Origin: Nonomuraea roseoviolacea subsp. carminata
Lineage (GTDB): Bacteria; Actinomycetota; Actinomycetes; Streptosporangiales; Streptosporangiaceae
DNA length: 64,000 bases
NCBI RefSeq assembly: GCF_024172185.1
Contig: NZ_JAMZEC010000001.1
Coordinates: forward strand, 8,965,001 to 9,029,000
Direction of reading: 5' to 3'
Part shown: positions 23,514 to 31,358 of the stretch, piece by piece
Numbering within the stretch: the first letter of the stretch is position 1
Layout of the letters: each line of letters starts with the position of its first letter
Made by a program: the position numbers and the translations under genes
The notes under the pieces: model-generated
Seen by the model: only the letters and a program-made list of their open reading frames with translations
What the model was told of the DNA's origin: nothing
The model's database searches: none

Positions 23514-24983
23514 ATGCAACCAGGGTCCGCGAACACCGGACCGGATCCGCGGCGCTGGAAGGCCCTCGCGGTCACCCTCGTCGTCGGCTTCATGATCTTG
23601 CTCGACGTCACCATCGTGGCCGTGGCCCTGCCCTCCATGCAGCACGGCCTCGGAGCCTCCCCCGCGCAGGTGCAGTGGGTGGTCTCCGGGTACGCGCTCA
23701 CGTTCGCGCTCTCCCTCGTCCTGGCCGGGCGGCTGGGCGACGCGATGGGCCGGCGGCGCATCTTCCTCGTCGCGCTGGCCGCGTTCGTGCTGTGCAGCGT
23801 GGCCGCCGGAGCCGCCCCCACCATCGGGCTGCTGGTCGCGGCGCGGCTCGCGCAGGGGATCGCCGCCGGCTTCCTCGCCCCGCAGAACTCCGCCCTGATC
23901 CAGCAGATGTTCCAGGGCACCGAGCGCGGGCGCGCCTTCGGCCTGTTCGGGGCGACCGTCGGCGTCTCCAGCGCGGTCGGCCCCATCACCGGCGGCCTGA
24001 TCCTCGCGCTCGCGGGCGCCGAGCAGGGCTGGCGCTGGATCTTCTTCGTCAACGTGCCGATCGGGGTGGCCGCGTTCACTCTGGCCGCCCGGCTGCTGCC
24101 GCGCGGCCGCGGCGCCCGGCGCGGCACGCTGGACCTGGCGGGCGTGGTGCTGCTCGGCGCCGGCGTGTTCCTGCTCATGTTCCCGCTCGTGCAGGCCGAC
24201 GCGGGCGGGGTGCGCGAGCTGTGGTGGATGTTCCCCGCCGGGGCGCTGCTGCTCGCGGCGTTCGTGCTGTGGGAGCGGCGCGTCGCCGCCCGCGGCCACG
24301 ACCCGCTGCTCGCGCCCGGGCTCATCACGCAGACGCGCGGCTACGCGCCGGGCGCGGCGCTCGCGACCGTCTACTTCATCGGCTTCAGCGGCGTCTGGCT
24401 GGTCTTCGCGCTGTACTTCCAGATCGGGCGGGGGTTCTCGCCGCTGATGTCGGGGCTGTGCGTCACACCGTTCGCGATCGGCTCGGCGGGCGCGGCGATC
24501 GTGGCCGGGCGGCTGGTGGAGCGCCTCGGACGGCTGCTGACCGTGCTCGGGCTCGTGGGAGTCGTGGTGGGGCTGTCGGCGGCGGCGCTGCTGCTGGGCT
24601 TCGCCTCGCCGGGCGTGGCCGTGTGGGCGGCGATCCCCGCGCTGCTCGTCGGCGGCGTCGGCAGCGGCTTCGTGATCTCGCCGAACATCACCATGACGCT
24701 CAAGGAGGTGCCCGTGCGGATGGCCGGCGCGGCCGGCGGCGCCCTCCAGACGGGCCAGCGGCTCGGCGGCGCGGTCGGCACGGCGGCCCTGCCGGGCGTG
24801 TACTACCTGGTGCTCACATCGAGCGGCGACACCGCGGAGGCGGTGACCGTGGCGCTGGGCGCCGCCGTCGGCGGCGTGCTGGTCGCCCTCGCCATCGCCG
24901 TGGCGGAGTGGCGGCGGGACGGCCGGCCCGGGCCGTGCCCGCCCGAGATCGCCCACGGCCACACCCACGCCGGCCAGGGCTGA
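23514..24983 (+). CDS. MFS transporter, DHA2 (EmrB/QacA) drug-efflux type
   Basis: A 489-residue integral membrane protein with about 14 hydrophobic helices. Helix 1 is ALAVTLVVGFMILLDVTIVA with the conserved D-V-T-I-V. Motif A is GRLGDAMGRRRIF, and the antiporter motif C is GPITGGLILAL. The WRWIFFVNVPIG loop is diagnostic of DHA2 drug:H+ antiporters. The ATG at 23514 follows a strong GGAGGGAGG. The C-terminal tail is His-rich (HGHTHAGQ). It lies upstream of the kynurenine genes with 192 bp between and may be independent. Substrate unknown. Confidence 0.9.
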   Translation: MQPGSANTGPDPRRWKALAVTLVVGFMILLDVTIVAVALPSMQHGLGASPAQVQWVVSGYALTFALSLVLAGRLGDAMGRRRIFLVALAAFVLCSVAAGAAPTIGLLVAARLAQGIAAGFLAPQNSALIQQMFQGTERGRAFGLFGATVGVSSAVGPITGGLILALAGAEQGWRWIFFVNVPIGVAAFTLAARLLPRGRGARRGTLDLAGVVLLGAGVFLLMFPLVQADAGGVRELWWMFPAGALLLAAFVLWERRVAARGHDPLLAPGLITQTRGYAPGAALATVYFIGFSGVWLVFALYFQIGRGFSPLMSGLCVTPFAIGSAGAAIVAGRLVERLGRLLTVLGLVGVVVGLSAAALLLGFASPGVAVWAAIPALLVGGVGSGFVISPNITMTLKEVPVRMAGAAGGALQTGQRLGGAVGTAALPGVYYLVLTSSGDTAEAVTVALGAAVGGVLVALAIAVAEWRRDGRPGPCPPEIAHGHTHAGQG

Positions 24984-25158
24984 CAGGGCCCGCGGGAATC
25001 CGGCCCAAAAAGACGACGCAGCGGACGCCTCTTGCCATACCGGTGCACGATCCCCCATCATGCCTGGTGGGCTCGGCGTCGCGCCGTGAGCGGCCGGGCC
25101 CGAGGGGACCGGGGCTCCATCGCCTGAAGGAAGGGAGCGGACCGCTACCCGGTGGCAC

Positions 25159-25171
25159 GTCTCCAGGAGAC
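25159..25171 (+). promoter_or_regulatory. Palindrome containing the kynA ribosome-binding site
   Basis: GTCTCC-A-GGAGAC: a perfect 6-bp palindrome whose right arm is the Shine-Dalgarno of kynA (ATG 25176). With only a one-base centre it would form mainly by longer-range or intermolecular pairing, but it could reduce ribosome access. Confidence 0.4.
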
Positions 25172-25175
25172 AGCG

Positions 25176-26054
25176 ATGTCGCATCGCACACACGCCCGAA
25201 CAGCGGACGACCGAACGGCCGACGGCCGGGACGAGGCCGAGCGGCAGGAGTCGCCGAACCTCGACTTCGCGGGCACGACCCCGTACGAGGACTACGTCCG
25301 CGCGGACGTCCTCACCCACCTCCAGCAGCCTCTGTCCGACGACCCGGGCGAGATGGCGTTCCTGGTCACCACCCAGGTCATGGAGCTGTGGTTCACCGTC
25401 ATCGTCCACGAGTGGGAGACCGCCGGCCGCGCGCTGCGCGAGGACCGGCTGCCCGTCGCGATGGCCGCGCTGCGGCGCAGCGCCAGCGAGCTGGAGGCGC
25501 TGAACGCCTCCTGGCAGCCGCTGGCGCGGCTCACCCCGGCCGAGTTCAACGCCTACCGGGCGGCGCTCGGCGAGGGCTCGGGGTTCCAGTCGGCGATGTA
25601 CCGGCGGATGGAGTTCCTGCTCGGCGAGAAGTCCTCGTCCATGCTGGTGCCGCACCGGGGCGCGCCGCGCGTCCACGAGGAACTGGAGAAGGCGCTGCAC
25701 CAGCCCAGCCTGTACGACGAGGTCCTGCACCTGCTCGCGCGGCGCGGCCACGCCGTGCCGCGGGCCGTGCTGGAGCGCGACCTGTCGCAGCGCTACGAGC
25801 CCGGCGCCGAGGTGGAGGCGGTGTGGGCCGCGATCTACTCCGGCGACCAGGACTCCGACCTGGCGCGGCTCGGCGAGGCGCTGACGGACGTCGCCGAGCT
25901 GGTGTGGCGCTGGCGCAACGACCACCTGGTGGCGACCCGGCGCGCGATGGGCGCCAAGACCGGCACCGGCGGCTCGGCGGGCGTCGCGTGGCTGGAGAAG
26001 CGGGCCGCCAAGACCGTGTTCCCCGAGCTCTGGACGGCACGCAGCCATGTCTGA
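25176..26054 (+). CDS. kynA: Tryptophan 2,3-dioxygenase
   Basis: A 292-residue haem enzyme that opens the indole ring of tryptophan to N-formylkynurenine. Signatures include TPYEDYVRADVLTHLQQPLS, FLVTTQVMELWFTVIVHEWE, GFQSAMYRRMEFLLGEKS, and the C-terminal haem/substrate region RWRNDHLVATRRAMGAKTGT with GGSAGVAWLEKRA. The histidine in NDHLV is the usual haem ligand position. The ATG at 25176 has AGGAGAC upstream; an in-frame ATG 8 codons earlier has no ribosome site. Its stop overlaps the kynU start by 8 bp, so the operon is coupled. Confidence 0.95.
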   Translation: MSHRTHARTADDRTADGRDEAERQESPNLDFAGTTPYEDYVRADVLTHLQQPLSDDPGEMAFLVTTQVMELWFTVIVHEWETAGRALREDRLPVAMAALRRSASELEALNASWQPLARLTPAEFNAYRAALGEGSGFQSAMYRRMEFLLGEKSSSMLVPHRGAPRVHEELEKALHQPSLYDEVLHLLARRGHAVPRAVLERDLSQRYEPGAEVEAVWAAIYSGDQDSDLARLGEALTDVAELVWRWRNDHLVATRRAMGAKTGTGGSAGVAWLEKRAAKTVFPELWTARSHV

Positions 26055-27270
26055 CCTCTCTCCCGGTTCCGGCCCGGCCGCCCTGCGCGAGAAGGCGCGC
26101 AAGCTCGACGAGGCCGACCCGCTGTCGGCCAAGCGCGCGGAGTTCGTCCTCGACGACGACACCGTCTACCTCGACGGCAACTCGCTCGGCGCGCTGCCCG
26201 CCGTCGTTCCCGGCCGGATGGCCGACGTGGTGGAGCGGCAGTGGGGGCGGCTGCGCATCAGGTCCTGGACGGAGTCCGGATGGTGGACGGCGCCCGAGCG
26301 CGTCGGCGACCGCATCGCCCCGCTGGTCGGCGCGGCCCCCGGCCAGGTCGTGGCGGGCGACTCCACCAGCGTCAACGTCTTCAAGGCGGTGGTGGGCGCG
26401 GTCCGGATGGCGGACGAGGAGCGCGACGAGATCGTGGTGGACGCGACGACGTTCCCCACGGACGGCTACCTCGCCGAGTCGGCGGCCCGGATGACGGGCC
26501 GCCGCCTGGTCGCCGCCGACCCGGCCCACATCGTGGACGCCCTCGGCCCGCGTACCGCCGTCGCCCTGGTGAACCACGTCGACTATCGCAGCGGCCGGCT
26601 GCACGACCTGCCGGGCGTGACGGCCGCCGCGCACGAGGCGGGCGCGCTGGTGGTGTGGGACCTGTGCCACAGCGCGGGCGCGCTGCCGGTCGGGCTCGAC
26701 GAGCACGGGGTGGACCTGGCGGTCGGCTGCACGTACAAGTACCTCAACGGCGGCCCCGGCTCGCCGGCCTACCTGTACGTCCGCCGCGACCTGCAGCCCC
26801 GCTTCGACTCGCCGCTGCCCGGCTGGAACTCCCACCGCGAGCCCTTCGGCATGTCGCCACGGTACGAGCCGGCGGACGGGGCCCCGCGGGGCCGGGTGGG
26901 CACGCCCGACATCCTGTCGATGCTGGCCCTGGAGGCGGCGCTGGAGGTGTGGGACGGGGTGCCGATCGAGGCGGTGCGGGACAAGAGCCTGGCCCTGACC
27001 GACTTCTTCCTGGAGTGCGTCGCCGCGTACGTGCCGCCGGGGCGCGTCGAGTCGATCACCCCGGCCCGCCACGGGGAGCGGGGCAGCCAGGTCGCGCTGC
27101 GCTGCGCCGGGGCGGGCGCGGTGATGGAGACGCTGATCGCCCGCGGGGTGGTCGGCGACTTCCGGCACCCGGACGTGCTGCGGTTCGGCTTCACGCCGCT
27201 GTACGTGTCGTTCGCGGACACGGAACGGGCGGCGCGCGTGCTGGCCGAGGTCCTCGCGGCCGGTACGTGA
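26047..27270 (+). CDS. kynU: Kynureninase
   Basis: A 407-residue PLP enzyme of aminotransferase fold that cleaves kynurenine to anthranilate and alanine. The opening VYLDGNSLGALPAVVPGRM is diagnostic. The PLP-binding strand is VVWDLCHSAGALPVGLDEHG and the Schiff-base Lys lies in VGCTYKYLNGGPGSPAYLYV. The C-terminal VVGDFRHPDVLRFGFTPLYV is the usual end domain. It is coupled to kynA upstream (8-bp overlap) and to the hydrolase downstream (GTGA overlap). No kynurenine 3-monooxygenase is in the window, so the route appears to be the short one to anthranilate. Confidence 0.95.
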   Translation: MSDLSPGSGPAALREKARKLDEADPLSAKRAEFVLDDDTVYLDGNSLGALPAVVPGRMADVVERQWGRLRIRSWTESGWWTAPERVGDRIAPLVGAAPGQVVAGDSTSVNVFKAVVGAVRMADEERDEIVVDATTFPTDGYLAESAARMTGRRLVAADPAHIVDALGPRTAVALVNHVDYRSGRLHDLPGVTAAAHEAGALVVWDLCHSAGALPVGLDEHGVDLAVGCTYKYLNGGPGSPAYLYVRRDLQPRFDSPLPGWNSHREPFGMSPRYEPADGAPRGRVGTPDILSMLALEAALEVWDGVPIEAVRDKSLALTDFFLECVAAYVPPGRVESITPARHGERGSQVALRCAGAGAVMETLIARGVVGDFRHPDVLRFGFTPLYVSFADTERAARVLAEVLAAGT

Positions 27271-28319
27271 ACGCCGCCGAGCGGGACGCCGCCGAGCAGG
27301 CGTCGGCCTTCGCCCACCCGCACGCGCGGCCGGACACCACCGTCTCGTACGGGCCCCACCCCGACCAGCTCGTCGACCTCTACGCTCCCCGCAGCGGGCC
27401 CGAACGCGTCACCGCGGACACGGAGAGCCCCCGTCGCGCCGATCCAGGCGCGGCGAGGGCGCCCGCCGCCGCCCCAGGGCCGGGGAGGACTCCCGCCGCC
27501 GCCCCAGGGCCGGGGAGCGCGCACGCCGCGGCCCCGGGTGCGAAGGGGGCGGACCTCACCAGGCCAGGCCCGGGAAGTGCGCTCCTCACCGCCCCCGGCG
27601 CGGGGAAGGTGCCGCTCGTCGTCGTCCTGCACGGAGGGGCGTGGCGGGCGGCCTACGACCGGCGGCACGTCTCCCCCTTCGCCGCCTTCCTGGCCCGCCG
27701 CGGCCTCGCGGTGGCCTCGGTCGAGTACCGGCGGGGCGGGACGGCGCCGGGCGCGGCGGGGCGCTGGCCGGAGACGTTCGACGACGTGGCCGCCGCCCTC
27801 GACGCCCTGCCCGCCCTCGTGGCGGACGCGCTGCCCGAGGCCGACACGGGACGCGTCGTCCTGACCGGTCACTCGGCGGGCGGGCACCTGGCGCTGTGGG
27901 CCGCCGCCCGCCACGCGCTGCCGCCGGGCTCGCCGTGGCGGCTTCCCGGCCCGCGCGTCGCGGGCGTCGTGGCGCTCGCGCCGATCGCCGACCTCGTCCG
28001 GGCACGTGAGCTGTCCGTGTGCTCGGACGCCGCGCTCCAGCTCCTCGGCGGGCCGGAGCGGTTCGAGGAGCGGCGCCCGTCGGCCGACCCCGCGGCGCTG
28101 CTGCCCACGGGCGTGCCCACGACGATCGTCCACGGCCGCGACGACATCGTCGTGCCGGCCGAGGTCACCGCGTCCTACGCGTGCTCGGCCGGCGAAGCGG
28201 GTCAGGCGGTCCGCCTCACGCTGGTGGAGGACGCCGGCCACTTCCCGCTGATCGACCCGGCGGCGGACGCCTGCGCCCTGGTCGCCGACGAGGTCACGCG
28301 CCTCCTGACCCGTCCGTGA
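27267..28319 (+). CDS. Alpha/beta hydrolase, probable kynurenine formamidase, with repeat insertion
   Basis: A 350-residue protein. The alpha/beta-hydrolase core carries VVLHGGAWRAAYDRRH (oxyanion HGGxW typical of arylformamidase), the nucleophile elbow VVLTGHSAGGHLALWAA (Ser), an Asp in VHGRDDIVVP, and the His in EDAGHFPLIDPA. In a kynA-kynU operon the missing step is hydrolysis of N-formylkynurenine, so formamidase is the natural assignment by context. Between the N-terminal strand (VDLYAPRSGPE) and the core lies a Pro/Ala/Gly insert of about 55 residues from a 30-bp tandem repeat. The GTG start overlaps the kynU stop. The 3' end overlaps the convergent epimerase gene by 26 bp. Confidence 0.8.
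   Translation: MNAAERDAAEQASAFAHPHARPDTTVSYGPHPDQLVDLYAPRSGPERVTADTESPRRADPGAARAPAAAPGPGRTPAAAPGPGSAHAAAPGAKGADLTRPGPGSALLTAPGAGKVPLVVVLHGGAWRAAYDRRHVSPFAAFLARRGLAVASVEYRRGGTAPGAAGRWPETFDDVAAALDALPALVADALPEADTGRVVLTGHSAGGHLALWAAARHALPPGSPWRLPGPRVAGVVALAPIADLVRARELSVCSDAALQLLGGPERFEERRPSADPAALLPTGVPTTIVHGRDDIVVPAEVTASYACSAGEAGQAVRLTLVEDAGHFPLIDPAADACALVADEVTRLLTRP
27438..27605 (+). repeat. 30-bp in-frame tandem repeat in the formamidase linker
   Basis: Period 30 bp (10 residues). The 25-bp core is identical at 27462-27486 and 27492-27516, followed by a diverged third copy. It encodes APAAAPGPGR / TPAAAPGPGS / AHAAAPGAKG. Confidence 0.85.
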
Positions 28320-29367
28320 CCCCGGCGGCGCCGATCTCGGTGCCTCGGGTCGCGGCCGGGGCCGCCGACGGCTGGCCGGTGGGGCCGAGCAGGCGGAGGA
28401 GCTCCCTCTCCCGAGCCGCGCTGAGCCCCGCCCGGCGCTCCCGCTCCAGCCCCTGCTCGCGTTCCCACGCCAGCAGGTCCGTGAGCAGGTCGGCCCGCGG
28501 ACGGTGGCGCAGCCCGGCGGCGAGCGCGGCGGCCCCGGACCGGGCGGACCAGCCCTCCCATCCCGGCTCGACGAGCCACAGCGGCAGCGACTCCGGCCCC
28601 ATGTACTCGGCGACGCCCTGCTCCAGCAGCCAGGCCGGGTCCGCCCGCACCACCGGCCCGGTGTGCCCGGCGACGGCGCGGCTCAGCTCGATCCACTCGC
28701 CGAACGGCAGCACGGGCCCGACCGCGTTGAAGGTGCCGGTCGTCCCGGTCTCGGCGCAGTCGAGCAGCCAGGCGGCCAGGTCGCGCACGTCGATCACCTG
28801 GGTGGGCAGGTCCATGGAGTCGGGGACGAGCAGCGGGCCGTGCGGGTCGCGGGCCGCCCGCGCCACCCAGTAGCCCGTGCGCCCGCTGGGGTCGCCGGGC
28901 CCGCCGATCAGGCCGGCGCGCGCGATGACCAGCCGGTCGCCCACGGCCTCGGCCGAGGCCCGTTCGCAGGCGACCTTCGCCTCGCCGTACAGCTCCCGGT
29001 CCACCTCGTCGCGGTCGGTGGGGTCCAGCAGCGGCGAGCTCTCGTCGGCGCCGGGCACGCCGTGGCCGGCGTAGGCGTTGCCGGACGACACGTACGCCCA
29101 GTGCTTGGCCCGCTCCCCCAGCGCCGCCAGCGCGCCGCGCACCAGGCCCGGCTGCCAGGACACCTCCACGACGGCGTCCCAGTCCTGGTGCCGCAGCTCC
29201 TCGTAAGCCCCCGGCGCCCGCCGGTCGGCGGCCACCAGCACCGCGCCCTCGGCCACCCGGCCACTCTCGCCGCGCGCCAGGCACGTCACCGCGTGCCCCC
29301 GCCCGACCGCCTGCCGCGCCACCTCACGGCCCAGCCACGCCGTCCCGCCAAGGATGAGAACGTTCAT
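28294..29367 (-). CDS. NAD-dependent epimerase/dehydratase-family protein
   Basis: A 357-residue extended-SDR protein. Rossmann motif VLILGGTAWLGREVARQAVG; later YVSSGNAYAGHG (Ser, with the usual Tyr-x3-Lys as LYGEAKVACERA), then VIARAGLIGGPGDPSGRTGY. The architecture resembles actinobacterial oxidoreductases related to RNA-binding/epimerase proteins. The substrate is not assignable. Start ATG 29367, where the Rossmann motif begins; a TTG four codons earlier (29379) is possible. The 3' end overlaps the convergent formamidase-like gene by 26 bp on opposite strands. Confidence 0.85.
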   Translation of the reverse strand: MNVLILGGTAWLGREVARQAVGRGHAVTCLARGESGRVAEGAVLVAADRRAPGAYEELRHQDWDAVVEVSWQPGLVRGALAALGERAKHWAYVSSGNAYAGHGVPGADESSPLLDPTDRDEVDRELYGEAKVACERASAEAVGDRLVIARAGLIGGPGDPSGRTGYWVARAARDPHGPLLVPDSMDLPTQVIDVRDLAAWLLDCAETGTTGTFNAVGPVLPFGEWIELSRAVAGHTGPVVRADPAWLLEQGVAEYMGPESLPLWLVEPGWEGWSARSGAAALAAGLRHRPRADLLTDLLAWEREQGLERERRAGLSAARERELLRLLGPTGQPSAAPAATRGTEIGAAGVTDGSGGA

Positions 29368-29504
29368 GAACGTACTCAACCACCCGCCACGACACCGTCC
29401 GGGCCTGGTTCGCAGGGGGCGTAACGGGCGACGGGCGCGGACACGGCGCGCGGGGTCGTGCCCCCGGTCCGGCACGGGAGCGGGACGCGGCGGGCCACCG
29501 GCCC

Positions 29505-29755
29505 GTGTGAGCGCGGACGTCGATGACCGTCATGCCCGCCGCCAGGGCGTCGGCGACGCCTTCGTCACTGTCCTCGTGGACGGCGCACCGGGCAGGGGCG
29601 ACCCCGAGCCGGTGCGCGGCCAGGAGGGAGAATCCCGGGGCCGTTTGCCGCGCTCGTCGTCCTCGCGGGTGACCACAGGAGGAGAAGAGGGAGGCGTAGG
29701 GCAGGCGAGGCCGTCTTCCTCGATCAGCGCGCCGTCGGGGCGGCTCCGGTTCGGG
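29505..29755 (-). pseudogene. Decayed HAD-family phosphatase gene
   Basis: Read on the minus strand, a degenerate motif I (PDGALIEEDGL, compare D-x-D-G-T-L-I-x-x-E) is followed after only a dozen residues by the distal HAD segment VVTREDDERGK. The rest of that segment continues one frame over as APGFSLLAAHRLGVAPARCA, VHEDSDEGVADALAAGMTVI, DVR. In intact beta-phosphoglucomutase-like enzymes these blocks are about 100 residues apart and in one frame. I therefore infer an internal deletion plus a 1-nt frameshift near 29630-29650. No stop follows at the expected place. The remaining spacer 29368-29504 holds nothing I can name. Confidence 0.6.
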
Positions 29756-29794
29756 TGCTCGCCCCGCCGGCCTTGGTGGATCTCTCCCGGTCCG

Positions 29795-30658
29795 TTACGG
29801 CAGGTGAAGAACGCGGGTGATCCGCGCGGCTCCACCCAGGCGGACCACGGGACCCCTCGGGGCGGCGGTGATCGTGGACGGGCTGCCGAGGGAGTCGCCC
29901 ATGTCCACGGTGATGCCGGTGAACCCCTGATCGGCGAGGTGGGCGGCGAGGCAGGCGGTGCTGTTGGCGTTGGCGGCGTCCTCGGGCACGCCGATCGACG
30001 GGGCGAACATGCGGGCCGCGGCCCGGCCGGAGCGCTCCGGGACGGAGTAGACGTAGCAGCCCAGGAGTCCGAGCCTGTCGCAGGCGGCGCGCAGCCGGTC
30101 GAGGTCGGGGGTGAGCCGGGCCAGGGCCGGGCGGGAGGCGACGGGGACCAGCAGGCGCGGCCGCCCCACCGCCGCGACCCGGGCGCCGGGCGCGAGGAGG
30201 TCCGGGGTGACGCCAAGGGCCGGCAGGACGAGGTCGCGTTCGAGCGCGGTGGGCTCGCGCAGCTCGACAGGGCCGGCGTCGAAGGAGGCCGTGACCTGCC
30301 CGTCCTCCCGCGTCGCGCGGCCGGCGAGGACGCCCCCAGGCGTGCGGAGCGTCGCGCGGAACTGCTCGCTCCCGGCGCGCTCGGCGAGGAAGGCCAGGGC
30401 GGCGACCGTCCCGTGGCCGCACGCGGGCAGCTCGCCCTCGGCGGTGAAGAAGCGCAGACCGGCCACCGGCCCGCTGAGGCCGTCGGCGCCGTCGGGCGCG
30501 TCGATGAAGACCGCGTGCGAGGTTCCCGTCAGGGCCGGCACTCGGCGGCGCTCACCGTCGGTCAGCGGCGCCTCCTCCATCACCGCCGTGGGACTGCCGC
30601 CCCGGCCGTCGCGCAGGCAGGCGTGGACGATCGTGACGCGGGGTCCGTCCGCGCTCAT
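29795..30658 (-). CDS. PhzF-family protein
   Basis: A 287-residue protein of the phenazine-biosynthesis-like (PhzF/YddE) isomerase family. Family markers are the N-terminal VTIVHACLRDGRGGSPTAV, the strand FFTAEGELPACGHGTVAALA (conserved E-L-P-x-C-G-H), and the C-terminal ARMFAPSIGVPEDAANANSTAC with G-S-P-S in the last third. Two positions differ from the usual: the G-N-P motif is G-S-P, and the conserved S-E-T/A segment reads TGTSHAVFI, placing His where the catalytic Glu normally sits. The reaction is therefore uncertain. It overlaps the carboxymuconolactone decarboxylase-family gene by 4 bp and is co-transcribed with it. Confidence 0.82.
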   Translation of the reverse strand: MSADGPRVTIVHACLRDGRGGSPTAVMEEAPLTDGERRRVPALTGTSHAVFIDAPDGADGLSGPVAGLRFFTAEGELPACGHGTVAALAFLAERAGSEQFRATLRTPGGVLAGRATREDGQVTASFDAGPVELREPTALERDLVLPALGVTPDLLAPGARVAAVGRPRLLVPVASRPALARLTPDLDRLRAACDRLGLLGCYVYSVPERSGRAAARMFAPSIGVPEDAANANSTACLAAHLADQGFTGITVDMGDSLGSPSTITAAPRGPVVRLGGAARITRVLHLP

Positions 30659-31290
30659 CGACGCTCCTTTCCGTCGCTCTGCCCGGCCTCGCCCGGTCGC
30701 GACGAAGGCGATGACGGCGGTGCCTGTGCCGCTTCTGGTGCCTGCGGGAAGGGGACGGCCCAGGGCTCGTTCTCCAGCAGGAGCCCGTTGGCCAGGTAGC
30801 CGATGGTCCGGTACCAGCCGGCCAGGACCAGGAGTTCGAGCAGTTGCTCGTCCTCGTCATGGGCGCGCAGGGCGTCCCAGGCGGGCTGCGACAGCCGCGC
30901 CGTGTCGTGCAGCTCGTCGACCGCGTGCAGCAGCGCCGCGTGGCGCGCCGGCCAGGAGCCGTCGATCTCCGGGGCGGCGGTCGCCCGCAGCCGCTCGGGG
31001 CTGAGCCCGGCCCGCGGGGCCAGGGTCGCCGCGTGCACGCCCCATTCGTAGCCGCAGCCGGCGCGCGCGGTCACCCGGGCGATGACGAGCTCCCGGTCGG
31101 CGGCGGGCAGCAGCCCGTGGCCGAGCAGCCCGGCCCCCAGGACGAACATCCGCGAGGCCAGCTCCGCGTTGCGGTGCAGGACGCGGAACAGCGTGAGCGG
31201 CTCGTACGGCACGCCCGGCGGCATCCAGCGGCGCAGCGCCTCCTCGACGGCGGCGGGATAGGGCGGCGCGAGCGGTTCGATGCGCGGCAA
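30655..31290 (-). CDS. Carboxymuconolactone decarboxylase-family protein
   Basis: A 211-residue AhpD/CMD-like protein. Core: LTLFRVLHRNAELASRMFVL, GLLPAADRELVIARVTARAG, CGYEWGVHAATLAPRAGLSP, and the helix LLELLVLAGWYRTIGYLANG. Only one Cys of the AhpD C-x2-C pair is present, so peroxidase activity like AhpD is unlikely. The CGYEWGVHA form belongs to the carboxymuconolactone decarboxylase branch. TTG start at 31290 with AGGAG about 8 nt upstream. First gene of an operon with the PhzF-like protein, divergent from an HxlR regulator that shares its promoter region. Confidence 0.85.
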   Translation of the reverse strand: MPRIEPLAPPYPAAVEEALRRWMPPGVPYEPLTLFRVLHRNAELASRMFVLGAGLLGHGLLPAADRELVIARVTARAGCGYEWGVHAATLAPRAGLSPERLRATAAPEIDGSWPARHAALLHAVDELHDTARLSQPAWDALRAHDEDEQLLELLVLAGWYRTIGYLANGLLLENEPWAVPFPQAPEAAQAPPSSPSSRPGEAGQSDGKERR

Positions 31291-31304
31291 CTGAGCACTC
31301 CTGC

Positions 31305-31344
31305 TTCGATTTTCGAACCACTATGATGCTTCGAAAGGCGAAGC
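31305..31344. promoter_or_regulatory. Divergent promoter with two palindromes (HxlR operator)
   Basis: First palindrome TTCGA-TTT-TCGAA (31305-31317); second GCTTCG-AAAGG-CGAAGC (31328-31344). Between them is a good -10, TATGAT (31322-31327), for the HxlR gene. The two sites share the half-site CTTCGA/TCGAAG, suggesting cooperative binding of the HxlR protein. Confidence 0.7.
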
Positions 31345-31358
31345 GCAAGGGAGCGCCC

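Noticed and set aside
25130..25175. T-box-like GGTGGCACG before kynA
   Set aside because: The match to the T-box core is partial, no specifier stem could be found, and induction of a tryptophan-degrading enzyme by uncharged tRNA makes little sense.
23232..26162. 976-codon minus-strand frame opposite the MFS and kyn genes
   Set aside because: Antisense shadow; the product is a string of Arg, Gln, His and Gly with no fold signature.
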